From positions 1 through 8,979 of the forward strand of contig CAKSHT010000092.1 in NCBI GenBank assembly GCA_934457235.1: a stretch of DNA of 8,979 bases. Direction: 5' to 3'. Made by a program: the position numbers and the translations under genes. Under the pieces are notes generated by a model that saw only the letters and a program-made list of their open reading frames with translations, had not been told where the DNA came from and did not search any database. This stretch comes from an uncultured Oscillospiraceae bacterium (GTDB taxonomy: Bacteria > Bacillota > Clostridia > Oscillospirales > Ruminococcaceae). Shown piece after piece: positions 1 through 5,867 of this stretch; position 1 is the stretch's first letter, and each line of letters opens with the position of its first letter.

Positions 1-1
1 G

Positions 2-340
2 ATCAATGATGTTCGGAATTGTCATCATGATCTTCTTTACCTTTTCAGAAAGCTCCTCTTCCTGCTTCTCAAGTTCTGCAAGCTCGTCAGAGAATTCCTT
101 TACCTGAGCCTTAGCCTTTTCAGCTTCTTCCTTCTGACCCTTTGCCATAAATCCGCCGATCTCCTTGGAAATACGGTTTCTGTCAGCTCTCAGGGAGTCG
201 CCGCGCTGCTGTGCCTTACGCAGCTGAGCGTCCAGCTCGATAACCTCGTCAACCAGAGGAAGCTTGCTGTCCTGGAACTTCTTCTTGATGTTCTCCTTAA
301 CTACGTCGGGATTTTCTCTTAAAAACTTAATGTCTATCAT
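2..340 (-). CDS. serS: Seryl-tRNA synthetase, N-terminal part (cut by the window edge)
   Basis: Seryl-tRNA synthetase charges tRNA-Ser with serine in the cytoplasm. Reading from the ATG at 340, 113 residues are visible before the left edge, out of roughly 420-430 usual for the family. The opening MIDIKFLRENPDVV is the standard SerRS start. Residues about 28-105 form the two charged helices of the antiparallel coiled-coil arm that grips the long variable arm of tRNA-Ser, with the conserved RADRNRISKEIGG (51-63) and the IPNI (108-111) that leads into the catalytic domain, which is outside the window. An AGAAAGG ribosome binding site (349-355) sits eight bases upstream. Only 47 bases separate it from the parB stop and I see no terminator or promoter there, so co-transcription with parA-parB is likely. 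The family call is firm; intactness of the rest cannot be judged. Confidence 0.95.
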   Translation of the reverse strand, partial: MIDIKFLRENPDVVKENIKKKFQDSKLPLVDEVIELDAQLRKAQQRGDSLRADRNRISKEIGGFMAKGQKEEAEKAKAQVKEFSDELAELEKQEEELSEKVKKIMMTIPNIID

Positions 341-387
341 GTTCTTTGCCTTTCTTTTTTATGATTCAGGTTTTCGCCTGTAGTCAG

Positions 388-1236
388 TTATTTTACGTCC
401 ATCAGCCGGAGTATGCCCTCAAGCTGATCCTTGTCCTCAAATGCTATCTGGAGCGTGTTGGTCTTTTTGCCCTCGCAGATACGCACCTTGGTTCCCAGCG
501 CCTCGGTAAGGCTCATTTCCACCTCGGTGTAATAAGCCATTCTCGGCTTGATGAGCTTCTGCTCCTCGTCGCGCTTTGCTTCACGCTTGGCTATGGCTTC
601 AATACTGCGTACGCTGAGTTCTCCCTCAGCAGCGCGTACCGCTATTTCAGTCATGAGAGCGGGGTCTTTTATTGCTTTCAGCGCCTTACAATGCCCCATT
701 GACAATCTGCCGTCCATCAGCAGGTCGCGTACTCCGATAGGAAGCGTCAGAAGTCCCAGGCTGTTAGCAATGGAGGAACGCGCTTTACCCAGTGCCTTTG
801 AAAGCTGATCCTGGGTCATTTTGTAGTTGTCGATAAGCTCGCGGTAGCCCTGTGCTTCCTCTATGGGATTGAGGTTTTCCCTTTGCAGGTTCTCAATCAG
901 AGCAACCTGCATTACTTGCTCCTCTGAGAGGTCGTCCCTTATAACAACGGGAACTTCATTCAGTCCTGCGATTTTTGCAGCTCTCCAGCGTCTTTCACCG
1001 GCGATTATCTGATAGTTACCCGTAGCAAGCGGGCGGACGAGCAGCGGCTGTAATACGCCGTTCTGCTGAATTGAAGCCGCCAGCTGTTCCATGGCTTCCT
1101 TATCGAACACCTTACGCGGCTGTCCCTTGTTCGGCTCTATCTCAGAAATGCGCAGCGTTCTCAGCCCCTCGGACTCCTCCATGCTGTTGTCGTCGAAAAG
1201 GCTGCTGAAATCTCCGCCGATTCTCTTATTGCTCAT
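388..1236 (-). CDS. parB: ParB/Spo0J chromosome partitioning protein
   Basis: ParB is a CTP-dependent DNA clamp that loads at parS, spreads along the origin region, stimulates ParA ATPase and helps recruit SMC. The 282-residue product has the expected order. A basic N-terminal ParA-contact segment (KRIGGDFSSLF, 4-14) is followed by the CTP-binding N-terminal domain with NGVLQPLLVR (59-68), GERRWRAAK (80-88) and ENLQRENLNP (115-124). A helix-turn-helix domain lies around 130-175, and a C-terminal dimerisation domain at about 230-282. Specificity positions R143, S149, T154 and G171 (Caulobacter ParB 173, 179, 184, 201) are of ParB type, with Arg and Gly, unlike the neighbouring Noc. I chose the ATG at 1236 rather than the one at 1266 because GGAGAG (1242-1247) precedes it and the protein then starts as ParB proteins usually do. 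It overlaps the end of parA by 11 bases, implying translational coupling. Acts at the parS sites at 2121-2208 and 5814-5829. Confidence 0.95.
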   Translation of the reverse strand: MSNKRIGGDFSSLFDDNSMEESEGLRTLRISEIEPNKGQPRKVFDKEAMEQLAASIQQNGVLQPLLVRPLATGNYQIIAGERRWRAAKIAGLNEVPVVIRDDLSEEQVMQVALIENLQRENLNPIEEAQGYRELIDNYKMTQDQLSKALGKARSSIANSLGLLTLPIGVRDLLMDGRLSMGHCKALKAIKDPALMTEIAVRAAEGELSVRSIEAIAKREAKRDEEQKLIKPRMAYYTEVEMSLTEALGTKVRICEGKKTNTLQIAFEDKDQLEGILRLMDVK

Positions 1237-2023
1237 TCTTTCTCTCCATTTCGCGTACCTTTTCAAGCACTTCCTTTGAAAGACGCTTATATGTATCCGC
1301 GCCCTTTGAATTCTTGTCGTAGAATATAATAGGCTCGCCGTGGCTCTGTGCCTCTGTTATTCTGACGTTACGCGGAATTTCGGTTTTGAATATTACGTCC
1401 GACGGGAACGTTCTCTTTATGTCACGCATGATCTCGTTGCTTGCGAGAAGCCGCCTGTCAAGCATGGTGAACACGATTCCCATTAACTGAAGATCCTTAT
1501 TTGCAGCTCTCTTGACCTTTTTGACGGTCTGCATGAGCTGCGCAAGTCCCTCAAGGGCGAAAGGTTCGCACACCATCGGCACGATAATTCTGTCGCACGC
1601 GACCAGAGCATTGACCGCCAGTACGCCAAGGGACGGCAGGCAGTCGATGATAATCACATCATAATCATCCTTTAATTGCAGGACGACCTTTCTGAGCTGG
1701 TAATTTCTCATCTCCATGTCTGCAAGCTTTAATTCAGCTTCCGAGAACATGCTTGTTGCCGGAATGATATCAACATTCTTGTATCTTGTCTTTATAATAC
1801 CCTCCTGCGGACGAGCCTCCCCCATGATTATCTCATAAATTGAGACGTCAAGAGTTTTCTTCTTGATACCAAATCCGGTGGTGGAGTTCCCCTGTGGGTC
1901 AAAATCTATCAGCAGGACTTTCTTGCCAAGAGCGCCAAGCCCGGCAGACACATTGATTGATGTTGTGCTCTTGCCTACGCCGCCCTTTTGATTCACAACG
2001 CCGATAACAACGCCCAAATTCAT
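1226..2023 (-). CDS. parA: ParA/Soj chromosome partitioning ATPase
   Basis: ParA (Soj) is a nucleoid-binding ATPase. ATP-bound dimers coat DNA and are released by ParB, which drives origin segregation; in Bacillus, Soj also controls DnaA. The 265-residue length is normal for chromosomal Soj. Visible motifs are the deviant Walker A KGGVGKST (13-20) with signature lysine K13 and catalytic K18, the switch I/Walker A' DFDPQGNSTT (40-49), and Walker B YDVIIIDCLPSLG (121-133). The Walker B region reads CLPSLG where Soj usually has CPPSLG. There is no N-terminal DNA-binding domain, so this is the short chromosomal type and not a plasmid-type ParA. The start is supported by an AAGGGGG/GGAG ribosome binding site (2025-2033). 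It has its own promoter (2075-2103) with parS sites directly upstream, and overlaps parB by 11 bases. An autoregulated parA-parB operon is my inference. Confidence 0.96.
   Translation of the reverse strand: MNLGVVIGVVNQKGGVGKSTTSINVSAGLGALGKKVLLIDFDPQGNSTTGFGIKKKTLDVSIYEIIMGEARPQEGIIKTRYKNVDIIPATSMFSEAELKLADMEMRNYQLRKVVLQLKDDYDVIIIDCLPSLGVLAVNALVACDRIIVPMVCEPFALEGLAQLMQTVKKVKRAANKDLQLMGIVFTMLDRRLLASNEIMRDIKRTFPSDVIFKTEIPRNVRITEAQSHGEPIIFYDKNSKGADTYKRLSKEVLEKVREMERKNEQ
1242..1247 (-). promoter_or_regulatory. Ribosome binding site that sets the parB start
   Basis: GGAGAG on the minus strand lies inside the last codons of parA, five bases before the parB ATG at 1236. It favours this start over the in-frame ATG at 1266, which would add ten residues (MKRYAKWRER) that overlap parA further and do not resemble a ParB N-terminus. 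Confidence 0.75.
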
Positions 2024-2042
2024 TCTCCCCCTTCATTTTTTT

Positions 2043-2055
2043 CGGCAAAACGCCG
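2043..2055 (-). other. Small stem-loop in the parA leader
   Basis: A four-base-pair CGGC/GCCG stem with a five-base loop lies in the predicted 5' untranslated leader of parA, about ten bases before its ribosome binding site. On the minus strand it is followed by a run of A, not T, so it is not a terminator. It might modestly affect translation, but it is short enough to be chance. Confidence 0.25.
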
Positions 2056-2074
2056 TATTTCATCTTACTTATCT

Positions 2075-2103
2075 ATTATATCATACTCTGTTCAAAGAGT
2101 AAA
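2075..2103 (-). promoter_or_regulatory. Predicted sigma-A promoter of parA-parB(-serS)
   Basis: On the minus strand a perfect -10 TATAAT (2075-2080) follows a -35-like TTTACT (2098-2103, four of six consensus bases) with a 17-base spacer. Transcription would start near 2068, giving a leader of about 45 bases before the parA ATG. The -35 box is 17 bases from the nearest parS site (2121-2136), so spreading ParB would be expected to cover this promoter. Confidence 0.75.
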
Positions 2104-2114
2104 GACCTTTTTAT

Positions 2115-2136
2115 AAAAAATGTTCCACATGGAACA
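2115..2136 (-). terminator. Candidate noc terminator made from a parS palindrome
   Basis: On the minus strand the parS palindrome TGTTCCATGTGGAACA (2121-2136) is followed immediately by TTTTTT (2115-2120). As RNA it can fold into a six-base-pair stem (three G-C) with a four-base loop next to a U-run, the layout of a weak intrinsic terminator for noc, whose stop is 84 bases upstream. No better terminator is visible between noc and parA. The stem is short, so termination strength is doubtful. Confidence 0.35.
2121..2136. promoter_or_regulatory. parS site 1 (ParB loading site)
   Basis: TGTTCCACATGGAACA differs by one base from the perfect 16-base palindrome TGTTCCACGTGGAACA, itself close to the Bacillus parS TGTTTCACGTGAAACA. 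It is the exact reverse complement of site 3. It lies between noc and parA, 17 bases from the parA -35 box. Confidence 0.9.
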
Positions 2137-2157
2137 ATATTTCGACTTTTTCTCACA

Positions 2158-2173
2158 TGTTCCACGTAGAACA
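2158..2173. promoter_or_regulatory. parS site 2
   Basis: TGTTCCACGTAGAACA is one mismatch from the perfect parS palindrome, in the right half-site (AGAACA instead of GGAACA). It is the middle of three sites and starts 37 bases after site 1 and 35 bases before site 3. Because the mismatch breaks a half-site and not just the centre, it may bind ParB less well than the others. Confidence 0.85.
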
Positions 2174-2192
2174 ATAGATAACCATGTCGAAA

Positions 2193-2208
2193 TGTTCCAT
2201 GTGGAACA
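2193..2208. promoter_or_regulatory. parS site 3
   Basis: TGTTCCATGTGGAACA is one central mismatch from the perfect parS palindrome. It is identical to the site at 5814-5829 and the reverse complement of site 1. It ends 11 bases from the noc stop codon and is flanked on both sides by GTCGA. Confidence 0.9.
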
Positions 2209-2219
2209 ATGTCGATATT

Positions 2220-3065
2220 TCAGATTTCAACGGCGGAATGTATTTTTATTGTGTACTCGTAGCAGTCTCCAACATGGTTCATTACAGTTTCACAGTCGAT
2301 ATTCGCTTCTTTCATTGTTTTGACTATCTTGTTTATACTGTTTATGTAGAGCCGCGGAACTGGAAAATGAAATTTACGAGTATTTACGGATCTCTGTGTC
2401 TTATCATCCTGAAAAGATTTTTTCTCAGGGATTTTTCCGTGAAGTATTCCATCAACCATATCCTCAGTCTGCTCAATGTTCAGTTTGTTGATGATCATTT
2501 CCCCCATCGCGTGGATTCTGAGTTTCTGGTCGTCTATGCGTACTAATGCACGCGCCTGCCGTTCAGTAACGTTACCTTTTATCAATAGCCCGCGCTCTGC
2601 GTCCGAGAATTTCAGCAGACGAAGTTTATTGGCTACCGTTGACTGAGCCTTACCCAGCCGCGATGCAGCTTCCTCCTGTGTCAGTCCATAAAATTTAATG
2701 AGCCGTTCGATTGCGAGTGCCTCCTCAAAGTAGCTGAGATCCTTGCGCTGGATATTTTCAATAAGAGCCAGAACCGCGGACTTTTCGTCGTCCGCGTCGA
2801 TAACTATGCACGGAACCTCATCAAGCCCGCATATTTTAGCGGCGCGAAATCTGCGTTCTCCGCTTACGATCTCATAATTTACGCCACAGCGCCGTACGTT
2901 TATCGGTTGGAGAATTCCATTTTCGCGAATACTCTCCGCCAGAGCCATAAGCTCATTTTCATCGAAATCAACTCGCGGCTGGGATTTATTCGGGATAAGC
3001 AGACCTGTATCCAGTGCGACTACCCTTTGCAGAGTTTTTTCCTTGTTTCTGAACAGTCCATTCAT
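2220..3065 (-). CDS. noc: Noc-type ParB paralogue (nucleoid occlusion protein)
   Basis: Noc is a CTP-dependent DNA clamp that binds dispersed chromosomal sites and, in Bacillus, associates with the membrane to stop the division septum forming over the nucleoid. The 281 residues contain ILQPINVRR (51-59), the CTP-binding GERRFRAAK (69-77), ENIQRKDL (103-110) and a helix-turn-helix domain around 128-170. The specificity residues Q141, K147, K152 and R169 sit at the spacing of the Q-K-K-R set that separates Noc from ParB. The C-terminal PRLYINSINKIVKTMKEANID (from 237) and the closing YTIKI also match Noc. Its N-terminus (MNGLFRNKEK) is shorter and less hydrophobic than the Bacillus membrane-targeting helix. 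The start is supported by AAAGGAAG (3072-3079), six bases upstream. It has its own promoter and follows the rsmG terminator, so it is probably expressed alone. It could alternatively be annotated simply as a second ParB, but the residues favour Noc. Confidence 0.9.
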   Translation of the reverse strand: MNGLFRNKEKTLQRVVALDTGLLIPNKSQPRVDFDENELMALAESIRENGILQPINVRRCGVNYEIVSGERRFRAAKICGLDEVPCIVIDADDEKSAVLALIENIQRKDLSYFEEALAIERLIKFYGLTQEEAASRLGKAQSTVANKLRLLKFSDAERGLLIKGNVTERQARALVRIDDQKLRIHAMGEMIINKLNIEQTEDMVDGILHGKIPEKKSFQDDKTQRSVNTRKFHFPVPRLYINSINKIVKTMKEANIDCETVMNHVGDCYEYTIKIHSAVEI

Positions 3066-3105
3066 TATAAACTTCCTTTCACAGTGGTTCGTTTAAGTTA
3101 AATCC

Positions 3106-3134
3106 ATTATAGCATGTTCTGGAAACAATATCCA
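3106..3134 (-). promoter_or_regulatory. Predicted sigma-A promoter of noc (extended -10)
   Basis: On the minus strand a perfect TATAAT (3106-3111) is preceded by TGC, an extended -10, and by a -35-like TGGATA (3129-3134, four of six) at a 17-base spacing. The predicted start near 3099 leaves a leader of about 33 bases before the noc ATG. It lies between the rsmG terminator and noc, which fits an independent transcription unit. Confidence 0.75.
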
Positions 3135-3178
3135 CAATAAAATATCGCATTTCCCGACATTTTCAGACCTGTCGCATT

Positions 3179-3206
3179 AAAAAAAGCCGCTTCAAAGCGG
3201 CTTTTT
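3179..3206 (-). terminator. Intrinsic terminator overlapping the 3' end of rsmG
   Basis: A perfect inverted repeat (AAAAAGCCGCTT / AAGCGGCTTTTT, 3181-3192 and 3195-3206) gives a G-C core stem GCCGC/GCGGC with a six-base loop. It is followed on the minus strand by seven T (3179-3185). The rsmG stop codon lies in the loop, so the upstream arm encodes the last residues KKPL. It ends the mnmG-rsmG transcript. The symmetric T-run (3202-3206) could also stop plus-strand transcription, but no plus-strand gene is seen. Confidence 0.92.
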
Positions 3207-3899
3207 AGAAATATTTGCGGAGCTTCTGGGATATTGTGTCGGAGTCTGCGATATTTTATTTACCACAACAAGTCTGCGTTTGTCGCCGTTCGGAATTTCA
3301 TAATCAGTGACTTGAGCAATTTCTCCGCCGAGCTTTCTTACTGCGGAATCCGCCGCGCGTATATCCTCGTTTACGGATTTCAGTGCAATAAACTTACCGC
3401 CTACCTTAACAAACGGCACACAGTATTCAGAAAGCACTGGCATAGCTGCGACCGCCCTCGCCGTCGCGAAATCAAAGCTCTCGCGGCGCTTGCGGCCGAG
3501 TTCCTCGCTGCGAGCATGAATTATTTCAGCGCGGATTTTCACAAGCTCACACGCCTTTTCAAGGTAAACACAGCGTTTGTTAAGGCTGTCGCAGAGGGTT
3601 CCTTTAAGATCCGGCCGGACGATAAGCAGTGGAAGCGCGGGAAATCCAGCCCCCGTGCCTACGTCAATGAACGAACTGCCATCTGGAATATCCACCATAA
3701 AAAAAGGCAGAACGCTGTCCACGAAGTGCTTGTCCACAACCTCCGTGAACTCCGTAATTGAAGTCAGATTTACATTTTCATTATATTCGACCATGAAATC
3801 ATAAAGTTTTACGAGCTTGTCTGCCATTTCGTCGGTGATTTTTATGTCCGCCGTGGCAAAGCGTTCAATCGTATACTGAGTTCTCTGTGAATTATCCAT
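3192..3899 (-). CDS. rsmG: 16S rRNA (guanine-N7) methyltransferase RsmG (GidB)
   Basis: RsmG uses S-adenosylmethionine to methylate N7 of a guanine in the 530 loop of 16S rRNA (G527 in E. coli); loss of the enzyme gives low-level streptomycin resistance in several bacteria. The product is 235 residues, a normal length. The conserved NLTSITE (44-50) and the methyltransferase motif [16 protein letters not shown] (79-93) are followed by DSLNKR (104-109), [11 protein letters not shown] (141-151) and the closing family pattern YPR...KKPL (223-235). I chose the ATG at 3899 rather than that at 3965, because AAGGGGG (3906-3912) sits six bases upstream and the longer form would add 22 unusual basic residues read from inside mnmG. 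It overlaps the end of mnmG by eight bases, so the two are translationally coupled in one operon, the arrangement seen across Firmicutes. Confidence 0.96.
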   Translation of the reverse strand: MDNSQRTQYTIERFATADIKITDEMADKLVKLYDFMVEYNENVNLTSITEFTEVVDKHFVDSVLPFFMVDIPDGSSFIDVGTGAGFPALPLLIVRPDLKGTLCDSLNKRCVYLEKACELVKIRAEIIHARSEELGRKRRESFDFATARAVAAMPVLSEYCVPFVKVGGKFIALKSVNEDIRAADSAVRKLGGEIAQVTDYEIPNGDKRRLVVVNKISQTPTQYPRSSANISKKPL

Positions 3900-5778
3900 T
3901 CTGTTCCCCCTTTTCCTGCGAAGCAAGCCAGATGAGAAGAACCGAAACGTCCGCCGGATTAACACCGGAAATACGCCCTGCCTGCCCTACGTTCAGCGGC
4001 CGAAATTTGTTCAGCTTCTCCTGCGCTTCCAGGCGAAGTCCCTTTATTGATTTGTAGTCAACGTCAGCCGGGAGTTTCTTTTCCTCCAGGCGTCGCATTT
4101 TTTCTATCTGTTCCTGCTGAATTTTGATGTATCCGGAGTATTTCAGCTCAATTTCAAGCTTGTTTACGAGAGAATATTTGAGCGCCGGACGTTCCGGGTC
4201 AAACTCCGCAAGGTCAGTATAATCGACCTGCGGGCGCTTCAGAAGTTCTATCATACGCACACCGGCGGTGATTTCAGACGTACCCTTATCCCGCAGGAGC
4301 TTATTCAGACTATCGGACGGGTGTATCGTCACGGATTTGATGCGTTCCAACTCCTGTTCGCAGATTTTCTTTTCATCAATAAACTTCTGATATCGCTCAT
4401 CGGAAACCAGACCGACCTTGTGTCCCACCGGGAGCAGTCTGTCAGCCGCGTTATCCTGCCGGAGTATCAGACGATACTCGCTGCGGGACGTCATCATTCG
4501 GTAAGGCTCGGAACAGCCCTTTGTAACAAGGTCATCTACCAGAGTGCCGATGTAACTTGAAGCTCGGTCAAGTATCATAGGTTCCCTGCCCTGGATTTTC
4601 AGAGCCGCATTGATTCCGGCAACGATACCCTGCGCGGCGGCTTCCTCATATCCGCTTGTACAATTGAACTGTCCTGCACCGTAAAGTCCGGTGATACGCT
4701 TGAATTCCAGCGTCGGCAGGAGTTCCAGCGGGTCGCAGCAGTCGTATTCTATCGCGTAAGCCGGGCGCATTATCTCAACATGCTCCAATCCCTTTATCGT
4801 ACGCAGGAATTTCACCTGTACATCCTCCGGGAGCGAGGATGACATGCCCTGGAGATAGTACTCATCGGTATCAAGTCCCATAGGCTCAACAAAAAGCTGA
4901 TGGCGCTCCTTGTCCTTGAAACGCACTATCTTGTCCTCAATACTCGGACAGTAGCGCGGACCAATCCCCTCAATACGCCCGGAATACAGCGGCGAACGGT
5001 CGAGATTATCAAGTATGACTTTATGCGTTTCCGCATTTGTATATGTTACATAACAGTCGGCTATGTTCTTCATTTCACGCTCGTTATCGAACGAGAACGG
5101 CATTATCTGCTCATCGCCGGACTGCACTTCCATCACAGAAAAGTCAATCGAACGCTTATGCACACGTGCTGGAGTGCCGGTCTTGAATCTACGCATGGTA
5201 ACACCCAGCGCTCTCAGACAATCCGTAAGCCCGCCAGACGGAAGCAGGTTGTCCGGTCCGGAGCTGTAGCTCAGCTCGCCGATGTGGATTTTACCATTCA
5301 GATAGGTACCTGTAGTGATTATCGCAGCTTTCACCGGATGTACTGCGCCGAGCTTCGTACGCACGGCGGTCACTTTTCCATCCACAGTGTCAACCGCCGT
5401 GACCTCCGCCTGCTTGATGAAGAGGTTCGGCGTGTTTTCCAGGGTCTGTTTCATGTAGGTGTGGTATTTCACACGGTCGCTCTGTACTCTCAGACTGTGT
5501 ACCGCCGGTCCCTTGCCGCGATTGAGTATACGCGACTGGATGAACGTAGCGTCCGCCGCCTTACCCATTTCACCGCCCAGGGAATCTATCTCACAGACTA
5601 TCTGTCCCTTAGCCGAGCCGCCTATGCACGGATTACACGGCATATTTGCGATACAGTCAAGCGAAAGCGTGAATATCGCAGTTTTAAGTCCCAGGCGAGC
5701 CGCCGCCAGAGCTGCTTCGCATCCCGCGTGACCCGCTCCTATTACCGCAACATCATATTCTTCAAGAGTATATGACAT
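3892..5778 (-). CDS. mnmG: tRNA uridine-5-carboxymethylaminomethyl modification enzyme MnmG (GidA)
   Basis: MnmG works with the GTPase MnmE to add an (carboxymethyl)aminomethyl group to C5 of the wobble uridine (U34) of certain tRNAs, using FAD, NADH and methylene-tetrahydrofolate. The 628 residues match the full-length family. The FAD-binding [10 protein letters not shown] (14-23) is followed by [13 protein letters not shown] (46-58) with C48. Next come [11 protein letters not shown] (273-283) with C277, the position of the E. coli essential Cys277, and the glycine-rich [16 protein letters not shown] (369-384) close to the FAD site. The C-terminal helical domain that contacts MnmE and tRNA ends with [12 protein letters not shown]. 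The usual GQINGT reads GQFNCT here. An AAAGGA ribosome binding site (5786-5791) precedes the ATG. It heads the mnmG-rsmG operon. Its usual upstream partner mnmE is absent; gyrA is there instead. No convincing promoter is visible in the 58-base gap after the gyrA terminator. Confidence 0.97.
   Translation of the reverse strand: MSYTLEEYDVAVIGAGHAGCEAALAAARLGLKTAIFTLSLDCIANMPCNPCIGGSAKGQIVCEIDSLGGEMGKAADATFIQSRILNRGKGPAVHSLRVQSDRVKYHTYMKQTLENTPNLFIKQAEVTAVDTVDGKVTAVRTKLGAVHPVKAAIITTGTYLNGKIHIGELSYSSGPDNLLPSGGLTDCLRALGVTMRRFKTGTPARVHKRSIDFSVMEVQSGDEQIMPFSFDNEREMKNIADCYVTYTNAETHKVILDNLDRSPLYSGRIEGIGPRYCPSIEDKIVRFKDKERHQLFVEPMGLDTDEYYLQGMSSSLPEDVQVKFLRTIKGLEHVEIMRPAYAIEYDCCDPLELLPTLEFKRITGLYGAGQFNCTSGYEEAAAQGIVAGINAALKIQGREPMILDRASSYIGTLVDDLVTKGCSEPYRMMTSRSEYRLILRQDNAADRLLPVGHKVGLVSDERYQKFIDEKKICEQELERIKSVTIHPSDSLNKLLRDKGTSEITAGVRMIELLKRPQVDYTDLAEFDPERPALKYSLVNKLEIELKYSGYIKIQQEQIEKMRRLEEKKLPADVDYKSIKGLRLEAQEKLNKFRPLNVGQAGRISGVNPADVSVLLIWLASQEKGEQNG
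3906..3912 (-). promoter_or_regulatory. Ribosome binding site that sets the rsmG start
   Basis: AAGGGGG on the minus strand, inside the last codons of mnmG, is six bases before the rsmG ATG at 3899. It decides for this start over the in-frame ATG at 3965. Confidence 0.75.
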
Positions 5779-5813
5779 ATTCTGTTCCTTTCATTTGTAA
5801 TTGTTCGACATAA

Positions 5814-5829
5814 TGTTCCATGTGGAACA
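5814..5829. promoter_or_regulatory. parS site 4, between gyrA and mnmG
   Basis: TGTTCCATGTGGAACA is identical to site 3 and one central base from the perfect palindrome. It occupies most of the space between the gyrA terminator and the mnmG start, about 3.6 kb from the noc-parA cluster. ParB loaded here could affect mnmG transcription. Confidence 0.9.
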
Positions 5830-5832
5830 TTC

Positions 5833-5867
5833 AAAAATTCGCCCGAATTATTACGATCCGGGCGAAT
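5833..5867 (-). terminator. Intrinsic terminator of gyrA
   Basis: On the minus strand a nine-base-pair stem ATTCGCCCG/CGGGCGAAT (5859-5867 and 5837-5845) with a 13-base loop is followed by five T (5833-5837). It begins 14 bases after the gyrA stop codon and separates the gyrase transcript from mnmG-rsmG. Confidence 0.88.

Noticed and set aside
367..380. CAGG/CCTG hairpin between parB and serS as a terminator
   Set aside because: The stem is only four base pairs with no following T-run on the minus strand.
346..702. Plus-strand open frame of 118 codons opposite parB
   Set aside because: It lies entirely opposite parB, has no recognisable domain and no convincing ribosome binding site.
1237..1266. 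Longer parB start at 1266
   Set aside because: It would add ten residues read from parA codons; the GGAGAG site and the typical ParB N-terminus favour 1236.
1864..1902. ParA as a degenerate plasmid or phage gene because of CLPSLG in Walker B
   Set aside because: All catalytic residues are present and the context is chromosomal; a single Pro-to-Leu change is not evidence of decay or transfer.
2121..2208. The repeated palindromes as a CRISPR array or mobile-element repeat
   Set aside because: The repeats are only 16 bases, palindromic, match parS, lie next to parA and parB, and the 19-21 base gaps are not uniform spacers.
2184..2546. Plus-strand open frame beginning within the parS cluster
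   Set aside because: It overlaps the 3' end of noc in antisense, has low-complexity hydrophobic content and no ribosome binding site; the palindromes there are explained as parS.
3900..3965. Longer rsmG start at 3965
   Set aside because: The extra 22 residues are basic, unlike RsmG, and come from inside mnmG; the AAGGGGG site favours 3899.
4900..5775. Plus-strand open frame of 291 codons opposite mnmG
   Set aside because: Its composition is Arg/His/Tyr-rich nonsense, the complement of a highly conserved gene, with no family resemblance.
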